Shown: in pieces, positions 36,035 through 46,836 of the stretch
How the letters are laid out: each line of letters starts with the position of its first letter
Numbering within the stretch: position 1 is the first letter of the stretch
From: Pseudomonas japonica
GTDB taxonomy: Bacteria > Pseudomonadota > Gammaproteobacteria > Pseudomonadales > Pseudomonadaceae
Direction: 5' to 3'
Assembly: GCF_013522925.1 (NCBI RefSeq)
Contig: NZ_JAAMQU010000003.1
Coordinates: forward strand, 1-64,000
DNA length: 64,000 nucleotides
Translations under genes and position numbers: made by a program
Notes under the pieces: model-generated
Seen by the model: only the letters and a program-made list of their open reading frames with translations
Database searches by the model: none
What the model was told of the DNA's origin: nothing

Positions 36035-37249
36035 ATGGCCCAGCATTCCAGGCGCACCCTTCGCACCCTCTTCGCCGTAGCGGCCGTGTTGGCCGTGGCG
36101 TTCGCCGCCCTTGGCGTGTGGCATTCGTTCACGCAGGGGCATGGCGGTGGCGGTGCGCCCGGTGCAGGGGCCAAGCCACTCATGGGTGCGCCGGGCGCGG
36201 CGATGGGGGGCGGCGTGACCGTGGCGGTCGGCCAGGCCCGCCAGCAGGACGTGCCCGTATACCAGCAGGCGCTGGGTACGGTGATCGCCAACGCCTCGGT
36301 TACGGTCACCAGCCGTGTGGATGGGCAACTGCAGGCGGTGTATTTCAGCGAAGGCCAGAAGGTGAAAAAAGGCCAGTTGCTGGCGCAGATCGACCCCCGC
36401 GCCTACCAGGCCACGCTGGACCAGTACCAGGGCGAACTCGCCGAAAACCGGGCCCTGCTCAAGAGCGCGCAGCTTACTTTGGCCCGCTATCAGCGGCTGT
36501 TCGATAAGGATTCGCTCGCCCGCCAGGACCTGGACACCCAAACGGCTACCGTCGGCCAGTACCGGGGCACCGTGCAGGCTGATCAGGCGCAGATCGCCGC
36601 CGCCCGGCTGAACCTGGAATACGCCCGCATCGTTTCGCCCATCGATGGCTACGTGGGCCTGCGCCTGGTGGACCCCGGCAACATGGTGCATGCCAGTGAT
36701 ACCACCGGCATCGTGACCGTGACCCAGACCGACCCCATCGCAGTGACGTTCAGCCTGCCCCAGGCGCAACTGGCAACGCTGCTGCCCAAACTGCGCAAGG
36801 GCGAAAAGCTCCCAGTTCAGGCACTGGACGCGCAACAGAACTCCGAAATTGCCAGCGGCGAGTTGAAGTTCATCAGCAACGAGATCGACACGGCCACGGG
36901 CAGCATCAAGCTCAAGGCGCAGTTTGCCAACCCCAACGATGCGCTGTTCCCCAACCAGTTCGTAAACGTGAAGGTGCAAACCGACGTGCTGGCCAAGGCG
37001 GTCACGGTGCCGTCGGCAGCGGTGCAGTTGGGCGCCAGCGGCAACTTCATCTATGTGGTGAAGGCCGACGGCAGCATCGAGCGGCGCAGCGTGACCACCG
37101 GCCCGGTGGTGGATGACCGCACCGCGATCCTCACTGGCATGCAGGCCGATGAGCGCGTGGTTACCCGCGGCATCGACCACCTGCGCGATGGCATCAAGGT
37201 GACAGTAGAGCAACCCACCGAGGTCGCCAGCGGCGGGGCGGCGCAATGA
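36035..37249 (+). CDS. mdtA: RND efflux periplasmic adaptor, MdtA-like
   Basis: The frame is open from 35813, but the ATG at 36035 ([20 protein letters not shown]) gives a plausible 404-residue membrane-fusion protein with an N-terminal membrane anchor or signal. After a Gly/Ala-rich linker (about 38-60) come the split lipoyl domain ([38 protein letters not shown]), an alpha-helical hairpin ([20 protein letters not shown]) and beta-barrel/membrane-proximal domains. Its stop overlaps mdtB (ATGA). It bridges the MdtBC pump and the outer-membrane channel encoded downstream. Confidence 0.9.
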   Translation: MAQHSRRTLRTLFAVAAVLAVAFAALGVWHSFTQGHGGGGAPGAGAKPLMGAPGAAMGGGVTVAVGQARQQDVPVYQQALGTVIANASVTVTSRVDGQLQAVYFSEGQKVKKGQLLAQIDPRAYQATLDQYQGELAENRALLKSAQLTLARYQRLFDKDSLARQDLDTQTATVGQYRGTVQADQAQIAAARLNLEYARIVSPIDGYVGLRLVDPGNMVHASDTTGIVTVTQTDPIAVTFSLPQAQLATLLPKLRKGEKLPVQALDAQQNSEIASGELKFISNEIDTATGSIKLKAQFANPNDALFPNQFVNVKVQTDVLAKAVTVPSAAVQLGASGNFIYVVKADGSIERRSVTTGPVVDDRTAILTGMQADERVVTRGIDHLRDGIKVTVEQPTEVASGGAAQ

Positions 37250-40200
37250 ACCCGTCCCGCCTGTTTATCCAGCGCCCGGTCGCCACGGTGCTGCTGATGA
37301 TGGCAGTACTGTTCGCCGGCCTGTTCGCCTATCGGCTGCTGTCCACCTCGGCGTTGCCGGAAGTGGAATACCCCACCATCGAAGTGACCGCGCTGTACCC
37401 CGGCGCCAGCGCGACGGTGCTGGCCACTTCCGTCACCGCGCCGCTGGAGCGCCAGCTGGGGCAGATGGCCGGGCTGTCGCAGATGTATTCGACCAGCTCC
37501 GCCGGGGCCTCGGTGATCACCCTCAAGTTCGCGCTTACGCTATCGTTGGATGAAGCCGAACAGGAAGTGCAGGCCGCGATCAACGCCGCCGACAGCCTGC
37601 TGCCCTCGGACCTGCCCAACCCCCCGACCTATAAAAAGGTGAACCCTGCCGACACGGCAGTGATCACCCTGGCCGCCACCTCCGACAGCCTGCCGCTGAC
37701 CCAGGTGCAGGACCTGATCAACACTCGCGTGGCATTGAAGCTCTCGCAGATCAACGGCGTAGGGCTGGTGAGCCTGGCCGGGGGCAACCAGCCCGCAGTG
37801 CGGATCAACGCCGACCCCGCTGCGCTGGCCGCCCACGGCCTGACGCTCGAGGACGTGTACGACACCATCAACAACGCCAATGTGAACGGCTCCAAAGGCG
37901 GCTTCGATGGCCCGGACCATTCAATCACCATCGACGCCAACGACCAGCTGCGTGACGCCGGGCAGTACGGCGCGCTGGTACTCAAGTACGAGAACGGCGC
38001 GGCGCTGTACCTGCGCGACGTCGCCACCACCGAGGACGGCAGCGAAAATGCCTACCTCTCGGCGACCGCCAATGGCCAGCCGGCCATCGTGATCAACGTG
38101 CAGCGCCAGCCCGGCGCCAACGTGATCCAGGTGGTGGATGCGATCGAGGCGCAGCTGCCGGCCCTGCGCCAGGCCTTGCCTGAAAGCGTGAAACTCGAGG
38201 TGCTGGCCGACCGCACCCAAACCATCCGCGCGTCCATTCATGACGTGCAGTTCGAGCTGGCGCTGTCCATCGCCCTGGTGGTGATGGTGACCTTCGTGTT
38301 CCTGGGCAACCTTACCGCCACGCTTATTCCCAGCGCGGCGGTGCCGTTGTCGCTGGTGGGCACCTTCGGCGTGATGTACCTGGCCGGGTTCAGCCTCAAT
38401 AACCTCAGCCTGATGGCGCTGACCATCGCCACCGGCTTTGTGATCGACGACGCCATCGTGGTGGTGGAGAACATCTCACGGCATCTGGAGGAAGGCGACA
38501 GCCCCATGGAGGCCGCGCTAAAGGGTTCGGGCGAGATCGGCTTTACCATCATCTCGCTCACCTTTTCGCTGGTGGCTGTGCTCATCCCGCTGCTGTTCAT
38601 GGGCGATGTGGTCGGGCGGCTGTTCCGCGAGTTCGCCATCACCCTGGCAGTGTCCATTCTGGTGTCCATGGTGATCTCCCTTACCCTCACGCCGATGCTG
38701 TGCGCCTACCTGCTCAAGCATGTGGCGCCCCAGGAGCAAAACCGCTTCGCCCGCTGGAGTGAACACCAGTTCACCCGCCTTACTGCCGCCTATGACCGTG
38801 GCCTGGGCTGGGTGCTGGCGCACCAGCGGATCACGTTGCTGGTAGCGCTCGGCACGTTCGTGCTCACGGCGATGCTGTACCTGGTGGTACCCAAAGGGTT
38901 CTTCCCGGCGCAGGACACCGGGCTGATCCAAGGCTTCAGCCGTGCCTCGCAGGACGTGTCATTCAATGAAATGGCGCGCCGCCAGGCTGCGTTGGTGCAG
39001 GTGGTGTTGCAAGACGCGGCCGTGGCCTCCGTTTCGTCCACGCTGGGGGTGGACGGCACCAATGCCACCCTGAACAACGGGCGCTTGCAGATCCAGCTCA
39101 AGCCGTTCGATGCGCGTGACGACCGCGCGAGCGTTGTAATCGAGCGGCTGAACGCGGCGAGCAAGGCCGTGGCCGGCATCAGCCTGAACATGGTCGCCGC
39201 CCAGGACCTGAGCGTGGATGACCAGCTCACCCCCAGCCAGTACCAGTTCACCCTGGATGACGCCGACAGCAGCCGCCTCGCCGCGTTGTTGCCCACGTTG
39301 ATGGCCAGCTTGCAGCAGCGGCCGGAACTGCGCGACGTGATCGACAACCTGCAGGACCAGGGCCTTACCGCCTACGTGGACCTGGACCGCCAGGCCGCCG
39401 CGCGTTACGGCATTACCGCTGCGGACGTGGACACGGCGCTGTACAACGCGTTTGGCCAGCGGCTGATTTCCACCATTTTCACCCAGGCCAATCAGTACCG
39501 CGTGGTGTTGCAAGTGCCGGGCAAGTTCCAGCAGTCGATGGCGGCGTTCGAGCAGATTTACCTGGCGCCGGCGAGTAACACCAGCACCAGCACCAGCTCG
39601 ACCGTTACGTCCGCGACTACTACAAGCTCCAGTTCCAGCACCACGAGTACCACCACTGCCACGGGCCTGGTACGCCTGAGCACCATCGCCCGGATCAGCC
39701 AGCGCACCGGCGCACTCTCCCTGAACCGGCTGGGGCAGTTCCCGGCGGTGACCGTGTCGTTCAACATTGCCGACGGCTATGCCCTGGAAGATGCGCAAAA
39801 GGCCGTGGACGCGGCCATGCAACAAGTGGACGCCCCCAGCTCGGTAACCCTGCGCTACCAGGGCGCGGCGGCCTCGTTCCAGCAGGCGTCGGCCAACACC
39901 CTGTGGCTGATCCTGGCCGCGTTGCTCACCATGTACATCGTGCTGGGCGTGCTGTACGAAAGCTACATTCACCCGCTGACCATCCTGTCCACGCTGCCCT
40001 CGGCGGCGATCGGTGCGTTGCTGGCGCTGTTGCTCAGCGGCAGTGATTTCTCGCTGATTGCTCTGATCGGCGTGATCCTGCTGATCGGCATCGTGAAAAA
40101 GAACGCCATCATGATGGTGGACTTCGCCTTGCAGGGCAGGGCAGACGGGCTTTCAGCGCAGGACGCGATCCACCGTGCCTGCCTGCTGCGCTTGCGGCCG

Positions 40201-40419
40201 ATCCTGATGACCACTATGGCGGCGCTGTTGGGCGCGGTACCGCTGATGCTCGCCACCGGTGCCGGCGCGGAGTTGCGCCGGCCGCTGGGCCTGGTGATCG
40301 TGGGCGGGCTGTTGTTGAGCCAGTTGCTCACGTTGTTCACCACGCCGGTGATCTATCTGGCCTTCGACCGCCTGGCTGAGCGCCTGCAACGTCGCCTGAG
40401 CGCGCGGAGCCCGGCATGA
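37246..40419 (+). CDS. mdtB: RND multidrug efflux pump, MdtB-like, with Ser/Thr insertion
   Basis: The 1057-residue inner-membrane proton-driven pump has the usual 12 helices and two large periplasmic loops. The TM4 region has the proton-relay acids ([14 protein letters not shown]), and the TM10-11 region has the conserved Lys ([15 protein letters not shown]). Residues about 776-806 are an insertion made almost only of Ser and Thr ([13 protein letters not shown]...TTSTTTATG) within the second porter loop; MdtB of E. coli has no comparable tract that I recall. MdtB and MdtC form heterotrimers. The gene overlaps mdtA and mdtC by four bases each. Confidence 0.92.
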   Translation: MNPSRLFIQRPVATVLLMMAVLFAGLFAYRLLSTSALPEVEYPTIEVTALYPGASATVLATSVTAPLERQLGQMAGLSQMYSTSSAGASVITLKFALTLSLDEAEQEVQAAINAADSLLPSDLPNPPTYKKVNPADTAVITLAATSDSLPLTQVQDLINTRVALKLSQINGVGLVSLAGGNQPAVRINADPAALAAHGLTLEDVYDTINNANVNGSKGGFDGPDHSITIDANDQLRDAGQYGALVLKYENGAALYLRDVATTEDGSENAYLSATANGQPAIVINVQRQPGANVIQVVDAIEAQLPALRQALPESVKLEVLADRTQTIRASIHDVQFELALSIALVVMVTFVFLGNLTATLIPSAAVPLSLVGTFGVMYLAGFSLNNLSLMALTIATGFVIDDAIVVVENISRHLEEGDSPMEAALKGSGEIGFTIISLTFSLVAVLIPLLFMGDVVGRLFREFAITLAVSILVSMVISLTLTPMLCAYLLKHVAPQEQNRFARWSEHQFTRLTAAYDRGLGWVLAHQRITLLVALGTFVLTAMLYLVVPKGFFPAQDTGLIQGFSRASQDVSFNEMARRQAALVQVVLQDAAVASVSSTLGVDGTNATLNNGRLQIQLKPFDARDDRASVVIERLNAASKAVAGISLNMVAAQDLSVDDQLTPSQYQFTLDDADSSRLAALLPTLMASLQQRPELRDVIDNLQDQGLTAYVDLDRQAAARYGITAADVDTALYNAFGQRLISTIFTQANQYRVVLQVPGKFQQSMAAFEQIYLAPASNTSTSTSSTVTSATTTSSSSSTTSTTTATGLVRLSTIARISQRTGALSLNRLGQFPAVTVSFNIADGYALEDAQKAVDAAMQQVDAPSSVTLRYQGAAASFQQASANTLWLILAALLTMYIVLGVLYESYIHPLTILSTLPSAAIGALLALLLSGSDFSLIALIGVILLIGIVKKNAIMMVDFALQGRADGLSAQDAIHRACLLRLRPILMTTMAALLGAVPLMLATGAGAELRRPLGLVIVGGLLLSQLLTLFTTPVIYLAFDRLAERLQRRLSARSPA

Positions 40420-43400
40420 ACCTGAGCCGTGTGTTCATCGCCCGGCCTGTGGCCACAGTGCTGCTGACCCTGGCGTTGCTGCTGCTCGGCGCGCTGGGTT
40501 ACAGCCTGCTGCCGGTGGCGCCGCTGCCCCAGGTGGATTTCCCCACGGTGATGGTGGAAGCGAGCCTTGCCGGCGCCAGCCCCGAAACCATGGCTGCCAC
40601 CGTTGCCACGCCACTGGAGCGCACCCTCGGGCAAATCGCCGGGGTAACGGAAATGACGTCCACCAGCAGCCAGGGGTCCACCAACATCATTCTGCAGTTC
40701 GATCTTGACCGGGACATCAACGGCGCCGCCCGCGACGTGCAGGCTGCGATAAACGCCGCGCGCAGCCTGTTGCCCAGCGCGATGAAATCCCTGCCCACCT
40801 ACCACAAGGCCAACCCCTCCGATGGCCCGGTGGTCATGCTGGCGCTGACCTCCGCCAGCCGCGACGCCGGCCAGCTGTACGACCTTGCCTCCAGCCTGTT
40901 GCAACAGAAAATCGCCCAGGTGCAGGGCGTGGGCCAGGTATCAGTGCGCGGTGGCTCGCTGCCCGCGGTGCGGGTAGACGTGCAGCCGCAGCAGCTCAGC
41001 CACGCCGGCATCAGCTTGAGCAGCGTGAGCACCGCCATCGGCAACGCTACCCGCAACAAGCCGCTGGGCGCCTTGCAGATGAGCGACCAAAGCTGGGCCA
41101 TTGAAAGCAACCAGCAACTGGAGACCGCCGCCGACTACCGTGACCTGATCGTGGGCTACAACGACGGCGCGGCCGTGCACCTCAAGGACGTGGCCAATGT
41201 GTACGACGCCGTGGAGGATGTTTACGTGAGCGGCTACTACAACGGCCAGCCTTCGGTAACGCTTGGAGTTACCCGTTCGGCCGGCGCCAACATGCTGGAA
41301 ACCATCGACGCGGTGAGCGCGCTGATGCCGCAACTGCAAGCGATGCTCCCCGGCGACGTGCAGTTAGTGAAGGTGATCGACCGTTCGCCCACCATTCGTG
41401 CCTCCCTGCGCGACACCGAAAAAACCCTGCTACTGGCCGTGCTGCTGGTGGTGGCCGTGGTGTTCGTTTTTCTGCGTAACCTGCGCGCCACGCTGATCCC
41501 GGCCGTGGCGCTGCCGGTGTCGCTGGTAGGTACCTGCGCGGCCATGTATGTGCTGGGTTACAGCCTGGACAACCTGTCGCTGATGGCCTTGATCATCGCT
41601 ACAGGCTTTGTGGTGGATGACGCCATCGTGGTGCTGGAAAACATCGCCACCTGGCAGGAGCGGGGCATGCGCCCGCTGCGCGCGGCCTTGCAAGGCACCA
41701 AGGAAGTAGGCTTTACCGTGCTGTCGATGACGATGTCGCTGGTAGCCGTGTTCATTCCGCTGCTACTGATGGGCGGCATCGTCGGCCGGCTGTTTCGTGA
41801 GTTCGCGGTCACGCTCAGCATCGCGCTGGGCATTTCCATGGTGGTGTCGTTGAGCATCACGCCGGTACTGTGTGTGGCCCTGCTGCGCCCGGCGGACCCG
41901 CGCCGGCCGGTACCCCGCCTGTACCGCTGGATCGAAGGCGTGCTGGACGACCTTCAGGCGCTGTATCTGGAGGCCCTCGCCTGGGTAATGCGCCATCGGC
42001 TGCTTGCTGTGTTCAGCCTGCTGCTGACCTTGGCGCTGAACGTTTACCTCTACACCGTGGTGCCCAAGGGCTTTTTCCCCAGTCAGGACACCGGCGTTCT
42101 GATGGGGGCGATCCGGGCAGACCAGAACATCTCCTACCAGGCGCTCAAGCCGTACATTCTGGAAATCTCCCAAGCCATGGCCAAGGACCCGGACGTGGCG
42201 GCGGTGATGGCGTCCACGGGCAGCGGCGGCTTCGGCTCGCGCAACACTGCCCAGCTGTTCATTCGCCTGAAAGACTTCGACCAGCGCCACGCCACGGCCC
42301 AGCAGATTGCCAACCGCCTGAGCGCCACCTACAGCAAGCACGCCGGCATCCAGATCTTCGCCATGCCCCTTGAAGACCTGCACATCGGCGGGCGCAGCGC
42401 CAACGCGACCTACCAGTTCAGCCTGCAAGCCGACGACCTCGCCGTGTTGCGCGAGTGGACCCCCAAAGTGGAGCAAGCCCTGCGCCAGCTGCCACAGCTC
42501 ACCTCGGTGGACTCGGACGCCCAGACCGGTGGCCAGGAAGTGATGCTGACCATCGACCGTGCCGCCGCCACGCGCCTGGGCGTGAACGTGGACGACGTGG
42601 ATACCTTCCTGGGCAATGCGTTCAGCCAGGCCAACGTGGCAACTGTGTACCGAACGCTCAACCAGTACTACGTGATCATGGACGTGGCTGCCCGCTACAA
42701 CCAGGACCCGGAGGTGCTTCGCCAGCTGTACCTGGTCACTGACAGCGGGGCCCAGGTGCCGCTCTCGGCCATCGCCCACTTCAGCAGCGCCGAGGCGCCC
42801 CTGTCTGTGGCCCACGCCGGGCAGTCGGCCACCAGCACGGTGGCGTTCAACCTGGCGGACGGCGTTACCCTGGAAGCCGCCCAGGCCGCGGTGAAGGTCG
42901 CGCTGCAAGGCATCAACTTACCCGCCACGGTGCACGGCAGCTATTCCGGGACCGCTGCCGCCAGTGCCTCGCTCGCCAGCAGCATGCCGTGGCTGATCCT
43001 TGCCGCGCTGGTGGCGGTGTACATCGTGCTGGGCGTGCTGTACGAGAGTTACATCCACCCGCTCACCATCCTCTCCACCCTGCCGTCAGCGGGGCTGGGC
43101 GCCTTGCTGTTGTTGCAGATCACCGGCACCCAGCTCACGGTGATCGCGCTGATCGGCATCCTGCTGCTGATCGGTATCGTGAAAAAGAACGCGATCATGC
43201 TGATCGACTTCGCGCTGATCGCCGAAAGGCAACAGCGGATGAGCCCGGAGCAAGCGATTCTCGAAGCCTGCCGGCAGCGCTTGCGGCCCATCCTGATGAC
43301 GTCGCTGGCGGCGTTCTTCGGCGCCTTGCCCATGGCCCTGGCCAGCGGCGGTGATGCGGACCTGCGTCGCCCGCTGGGGTTGGCGATCTGCGGTGGGCTT

Positions 43401-43529
43401 GCGCTCAGCCAGCTATTGACTTTGTTCACCACGCCCGTGCTGTACCTCTATTTCGACCACCTGAGCCGCGCCACGCGCCGCCTGTGGAATACCCGTGTTC
43501 GCCGTCTTGCCCCCGAGAGTTCGCTATGA
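40416..43529 (+). CDS. mdtC: RND multidrug efflux pump, MdtC-like
   Basis: The 1037-residue RND pump parallels MdtB in layout: TM4 acids in [14 protein letters not shown], a second-half [15 protein letters not shown], and porter-domain loops of normal length without the Ser/Thr insertion seen in its neighbour. It starts inside the mdtB stop (ATGA overlap) and ends inside the start of the outer-membrane factor gene, so four proteins are made from one coupled mRNA. MdtC with MdtB exports bile-salt-like compounds, novobiocin and some siderophores in enterics; substrates here are not known. Confidence 0.92.
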   Translation: MNLSRVFIARPVATVLLTLALLLLGALGYSLLPVAPLPQVDFPTVMVEASLAGASPETMAATVATPLERTLGQIAGVTEMTSTSSQGSTNIILQFDLDRDINGAARDVQAAINAARSLLPSAMKSLPTYHKANPSDGPVVMLALTSASRDAGQLYDLASSLLQQKIAQVQGVGQVSVRGGSLPAVRVDVQPQQLSHAGISLSSVSTAIGNATRNKPLGALQMSDQSWAIESNQQLETAADYRDLIVGYNDGAAVHLKDVANVYDAVEDVYVSGYYNGQPSVTLGVTRSAGANMLETIDAVSALMPQLQAMLPGDVQLVKVIDRSPTIRASLRDTEKTLLLAVLLVVAVVFVFLRNLRATLIPAVALPVSLVGTCAAMYVLGYSLDNLSLMALIIATGFVVDDAIVVLENIATWQERGMRPLRAALQGTKEVGFTVLSMTMSLVAVFIPLLLMGGIVGRLFREFAVTLSIALGISMVVSLSITPVLCVALLRPADPRRPVPRLYRWIEGVLDDLQALYLEALAWVMRHRLLAVFSLLLTLALNVYLYTVVPKGFFPSQDTGVLMGAIRADQNISYQALKPYILEISQAMAKDPDVAAVMASTGSGGFGSRNTAQLFIRLKDFDQRHATAQQIANRLSATYSKHAGIQIFAMPLEDLHIGGRSANATYQFSLQADDLAVLREWTPKVEQALRQLPQLTSVDSDAQTGGQEVMLTIDRAAATRLGVNVDDVDTFLGNAFSQANVATVYRTLNQYYVIMDVAARYNQDPEVLRQLYLVTDSGAQVPLSAIAHFSSAEAPLSVAHAGQSATSTVAFNLADGVTLEAAQAAVKVALQGINLPATVHGSYSGTAAASASLASSMPWLILAALVAVYIVLGVLYESYIHPLTILSTLPSAGLGALLLLQITGTQLTVIALIGILLLIGIVKKNAIMLIDFALIAERQQRMSPEQAILEACRQRLRPILMTSLAAFFGALPMALASGGDADLRRPLGLAICGGLALSQLLTLFTTPVLYLYFDHLSRATRRLWNTRVRRLAPESSL

Positions 43530-44956
43530 AGTTGCCTGCCGCTTTGCGTTTCGTCCCCTCCCTGTTATTGCTGGCCGTGCTCGGCGGCTGCATGGTGGGC
43601 CCTGACTACCAACGCCCGGCGACCGTGGCGCCAGTGGTGTTCAAGGAGGCCGCGGGCTGGACGGCCGCCGCACCGAAGGACGACCAGGCCAAAGGCCGCT
43701 GGTGGACGATCTACGGCGATGCCACGCTCGATGCGCTGATGGACCAGGTAGCGCTGAGCAACCAGACCGTGGCCCAGTACGAAGCCCAATACCGCCAGGC
43801 GCTGGCATTGACCCGCGCGTCGAAGGCGGACCTGTTGCCATCGGTAAGCGCCACCCTGGACAGCGCCCGCAGCGAAACGGCCACCAGTTCCTCCAGCGCC
43901 TATTCCACCAGCCAGGGCGGCGCCAGCAACACCCACTCCGCCACCTTGAGCGCTAGCTGGGAACTGGACCTGTGGGGTAAGTTGCGCCGCACGGTGGAGG
44001 AGGATCGCGCCAGCGCCCAGGCTAGCGCCGCCGACCTTGCCGCTGCCACCTTGAGCGCACAATCGGAGCTAGCCCAGGACTACTTCAAGCTGCGCCTGCT
44101 GGATCAGCAACTGGACCTCTACCGGGATACCGTGAACGCATATGAGCGTTACCTGAAGGTGATCAGCAACAAGTACGAAGAGCAGATTTCCTCCCGCGCC
44201 GACCTGGCCCAGGCCCAGACCCAGCTGGAAAGCGCCCGCGCCACGCTGCTCGATTACCAGTGGCAGCGGGCCCAATACGAGCACGCCATTGCCTTGCTCA
44301 TTGGCAAGGCGCCGGCCGAGTTCAGCCTGGCAGCCTTACCCTCCAGCGGGCCCGATGCCTGGGCGTGGAAGGTACCGGCCGTGCCTGTAGGGGTGCCCAG
44401 CCAGCTGCTGGAACGCCGCCCCGACATCGCCGCCGCCGAGCGCAACGTGGCGGCTGCCAACGCAGCCATCGGCGTGGCCACCGCAGCGTATTACCCGGAC
44501 CTCACCCTCAGCGCCAGTGGCGGGTATCAAGCCTCCAGCCTGGCGACTCTGATCAACGCACCTACGCGGTTCTGGTCCATCGGGCCGTCCTTGACCGGCA
44601 CTGTGCTGGACTTCGGCGCCACCCGCGCCAGTGTCGACCAGGCCCGCGCCGCCTACGACGCTCAGGTTGCCAGCTACCGACAAACCGTGCTCACCGGCAT
44701 CGGCGAAGTGGAGGATTACCTCGTACAGCTACGCACTCAGGCCCCCGAACTCGCCGCCCGCACCCGCGCTGCCCAAGCCGCCGCCGAATCCGCCCGGGTG
44801 ACCGCCGACCAGTACGAAGCCGGCAAAATCGACTACCTAGACGTCGCCACCACCCAAGCCACGCTGCTTAGCGAACAGCAAAGCCTGCTCAGCCTGGTGA
44901 GCACGCAACTGGTGACCAGTGTGCAGCTGGTGGCGGCGTTGGGTGGGGGGTGGTAG
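43526..44956 (+). CDS. RND outer-membrane lipoprotein channel (NodT/OprM family)
   Basis: The 476-residue protein begins with a lipoprotein signal ending in LGGC (lipidated Cys22) and then MVGPDYQRP, the mature start typical of OprM-type channels. Two outer-membrane-efflux repeats follow, with long helices (LAAATLSAQSELAQDYFKLR; RRPDIAAAERNVAAANAAIG). It would trimerise into the outer-membrane duct for the MdtABC pump encoded just upstream, with which it overlaps by four bases. Inclusion of the channel in the operon is usual in Pseudomonas but not in E. coli, which uses TolC. Confidence 0.92.
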   Translation: MKLPAALRFVPSLLLLAVLGGCMVGPDYQRPATVAPVVFKEAAGWTAAAPKDDQAKGRWWTIYGDATLDALMDQVALSNQTVAQYEAQYRQALALTRASKADLLPSVSATLDSARSETATSSSSAYSTSQGGASNTHSATLSASWELDLWGKLRRTVEEDRASAQASAADLAAATLSAQSELAQDYFKLRLLDQQLDLYRDTVNAYERYLKVISNKYEEQISSRADLAQAQTQLESARATLLDYQWQRAQYEHAIALLIGKAPAEFSLAALPSSGPDAWAWKVPAVPVGVPSQLLERRPDIAAAERNVAAANAAIGVATAAYYPDLTLSASGGYQASSLATLINAPTRFWSIGPSLTGTVLDFGATRASVDQARAAYDAQVASYRQTVLTGIGEVEDYLVQLRTQAPELAARTRAAQAAAESARVTADQYEAGKIDYLDVATTQATLLSEQQSLLSLVSTQLVTSVQLVAALGGGW

Positions 44957-44983
44957 CGTTTGCTGCCCGGCCCATGCCCGTTG

Positions 44984-45172
44984 CTACGCTCCGGGTTGGC
45001 GTGGAGCAGCTTCGGCCTGCGTGCTCATCTCCTTGATGCGGCCTTCCAAACCGCCACTCTCTTGATAACTTGCATACAGCGTCATGAAGCCGAACAGCGC
45101 CAAGGCGACGGCAACCGAAGCTACTCCGCTTAGCGCATGGTTGCCGATTGACCGCCAGAAGCGGGCTTCAGG
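44984..45172 (-). pseudogene. Out-of-frame transmembrane tail of the preceding small gene
   Basis: On the minus strand a 62-codon open segment lies in the -1 frame relative to the 139-aa gene, overlaps its last 43 bases and has no upstream in-frame ATG or GTG. It reads PEARFWRSIGNHALSG, then one hydrophobic helix (VASVAVALALFGFMTLYA), then a charged tail ending APRQPGA. The helix looks like real coding sequence. The simplest reading is a -1 frameshift, either mutational, a sequencing error or programmed, separating a cytoplasmic domain from its membrane tail. Confidence 0.45.
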
Positions 45173-45549
45173 CTATCGATCCTTTCCACAACCACGCTGG
45201 TGGTGATCGCTTCCTTCATCTCTGCGCCGAGCTGATCCAGGGACTCTTCGATAAAATTCTTCGCAAATTGCTCCGCCTGGTCGCGGTACATGCCCAACTG
45301 GAGCGGCGTGCAGGCAATCTGTTTGAAGGTAAGTGTGCTTTGCTCAGGATGAAGACGGATCCATTCGATCTTGTGTCGCTTGTATAGGGAGTAAGCGATC
45401 AGCCCAAGAAAGTCGTCGTCGCTGGCTACCAGCTTGCTGAAGACGTCGAAGCCCGCGCAGTGCAGGGTATCGTCAGGGCAGGGAGACGGGGAAGCATTAC
45501 TCGCTGAGTCTTGGCTGGCTTCGCGCAAAAGCGCCGCGTCCCCAGTCAC
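45130..45549 (-). CDS. Hypothetical protein, 139 aa
   Basis: The GTG start (complement of 45547-45549) overlaps the stop of the upstream 48-aa gene as GTGA, which suggests translational coupling. The product has a polar, Ser/Pro-rich N-terminus, then a compact region with DDFLGLIAYSLYKRHKIEWI and an amphipathic helical part (LGMYRDQAEQFAKNFIEESL). No signal peptide or membrane helix lies in this frame. A hydrophobic helix continues in the -1 frame immediately after. No family is recognised; the KRHKIEW segment and the following membrane helix recall small membrane-anchored effectors or sensors, but this is only an impression. Confidence 0.6.
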   Translation of the reverse strand: MTGDAALLREASQDSASNASPSPCPDDTLHCAGFDVFSKLVASDDDFLGLIAYSLYKRHKIEWIRLHPEQSTLTFKQIACTPLQLGMYRDQAEQFAKNFIEESLDQLGAEMKEAITTSVVVERIDSLKPASGGQSATMR

Positions 45550-45692
45550 TGCGACAGGCGTTCATAAGCCCGCTTCAACATCCCATTGATCATCTCCTTG
45601 GACAACCGGGCTGAGCGTGTAGGTGCGCTCGTTCTGCCGGAAGAGAGTCGTTTGTTGCTTTCTCTGACGAGAGCTATGGATACATTGATCAT
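45546..45692 (-). CDS. Small basic protein, 48 aa
   Basis: The ATG (complement of 45690-45692) has an AGGAGG Shine-Dalgarno four to five bases upstream. The frame encodes MINVSIALVRESNKRLSSG and ends KRAYERLSQ, with TGA overlapping the next gene's GTG. It is strongly basic (Arg/Lys-rich) and probably helical at its C-terminus. The perfect ribosome site and the coupled overlap argue that it is translated. It could be a small nucleic-acid-binding or antitoxin-like partner of the 139-aa protein, but nothing is recognised. Confidence 0.55.
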   Translation of the reverse strand: MINVSIALVRESNKRLSSGRTSAPTRSARLSKEMINGMLKRAYERLSQ

Positions 45693-45794
45693 TTAGCCTC
45701 CTGGTATTGAAAATTCGCTCCCGCCGAGGCGCCTTGAGCGTGGAAATCAGCGGCCATTTTCCGGGTAGGGAACGCCAGGGTCAAGCCACCTTGG

Positions 45795-45866
45795 GCGGCC
45801 GTGCTGCTACAACCGTGGCCCGAGCCTGTAGCAGCATGCCTTGGCCGCGACCGGCCCGGAAGGGCC
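45795..45866. repeat. Long hairpin pair between cox operon end and small-gene operon
   Basis: A perfect 10-bp inverted repeat, TGCTGCTACA (45802-45811) and TGTAGCAGCA (45827-45836), is extended outward by GCGGCC (45795-45800) and GGCCGC (45843-45848). A second small hairpin GGCCC/GGGCC follows at 45853-45866. The TGTAGCAGC and GGCCGCGA pieces resemble Pseudomonas REP cores. It lies 3' of coxD, so it may stabilise or end the long oxidase transcript, although there is no T-tract. Confidence 0.55.
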
Positions 45867-45925
45867 GAAAGTTTCAGGTTATGCCGAGAGGCAGATCCAG
45901 GAGCGCTGGAAGCGCTTTGCTTCGC

Positions 45926-46195
45926 CTACCCACCCCCCATCCGCTTCCACAGGTCCATCAGCGTCATCCCGAACAGGATCAGGAAGAAAAACACCGTCCC
46001 CAGCGCGAACACCTGTACCAGTGGGCTGCTGCGTTGCAGTTCGATGAAACAGCCGAGCACCAAGACGGCTTCGAGGGTGGCGCAGGCGAACATCCAGACC
46101 GGGCGCAGAGGCAGGGGGGAGATGGCGATGGCGATGGTAATGCCCAGCAGCGCCATGCCGGCGGCGTAGGCGAGGAGCAAGCGAGGCAGGGTCAT
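45926..46195 (-). CDS. Cytochrome c oxidase subunit IV (small membrane subunit)
   Basis: The 89-residue protein has three hydrophobic helices (about 5-25, 32-51, 58-82) and the layout of prokaryotic COX4/CyoD-type subunits of caa3 oxidases (VWMFACATLEAVLVLGCFIEL; GTVFFFLILFGMTLMDLWKR). Its ATG overlaps the coxC stop (ATGA), and it is the last gene of the minus-strand oxidase operon. It has no cofactors and probably stabilises subunits I and III. Confidence 0.85.
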   Translation of the reverse strand: MTLPRLLLAYAAGMALLGITIAIAISPLPLRPVWMFACATLEAVLVLGCFIELQRSSPLVQVFALGTVFFFLILFGMTLMDLWKRMGGG

Positions 46196-46836
46196 GCAGG
46201 CCTCCCTATCAGGTAAAGGGTGGGGTACACGAAGATCCAGATGATGTCGACCACGTGCCAGTACAGGGCGAAGGTTTCCAGCACCAGGTAGCGTTCGGGC
46301 ATGCGCAGCCGGCCGACCTGTAGCCGCCAGTAGATGCCCAGGGCGAAGAGGATTGCCACCGTCACGTGCAGGGCATGCACGCCGGTGATCACCAGGTACA
46401 GCCCTACGAACATCTTCGCCGCCGGCGCCTGCAAGGGATTGTCGGCCTGGCCCGGCAGCAGTTTTTCTTCGAATTCGCTGTGGTACTCGAAGCCCTTCAA
46501 TACCAGAAACGCCGCAGCCAGCGCGCTGGCCAACAGCAGCCAGTTCTGCACGCTGCGGCGATTGGCGGCGCGGGCGGCGTACAAAGCGAGGGTAACGGTC
46601 AGGCTGCTGGTGAGCAGCAACGCGCTGTTCACCCCGGCGAGCAGGTAGTGGAAGTGCTCTACCGCCTCGGCAATGGCGGCCGGGTGCGCGAGGCGGAAGT
46701 AGGTGGCGGCGAACAGCAACACGCCGAACATCATGGTTTCAGTGGCCAGGAACAACCACATGCCCTGATGCACCGCCTCGCGGCGTTGTTCTTCGCTGAC
46801 GAACTGCTCGGTAACGGCCCGTTCAATCCCGGCCAT
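46192..46836 (-). CDS. coxC: Cytochrome c oxidase subunit III
   Basis: The 214-residue protein has about five helices, as in the short form of subunit III in caa3 and cytochrome bo oxidases (the seven-helix mitochondrial type is longer). Recognisable segments are [20 protein letters not shown], the acidic-residue stretch characteristic of the family, and [17 protein letters not shown] near the C-terminal half. It starts 14 bases inside coxA. Subunit III keeps the proton-uptake side of subunit I stable and carries no redox centre. Confidence 0.92.
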   Translation of the reverse strand: MAGIERAVTEQFVSEEQRREAVHQGMWLFLATETMMFGVLLFAATYFRLAHPAAIAEAVEHFHYLLAGVNSALLLTSSLTVTLALYAARAANRRSVQNWLLLASALAAAFLVLKGFEYHSEFEEKLLPGQADNPLQAPAAKMFVGLYLVITGVHALHVTVAILFALGIYWRLQVGRLRMPERYLVLETFALYWHVVDIIWIFVYPTLYLIGRPA

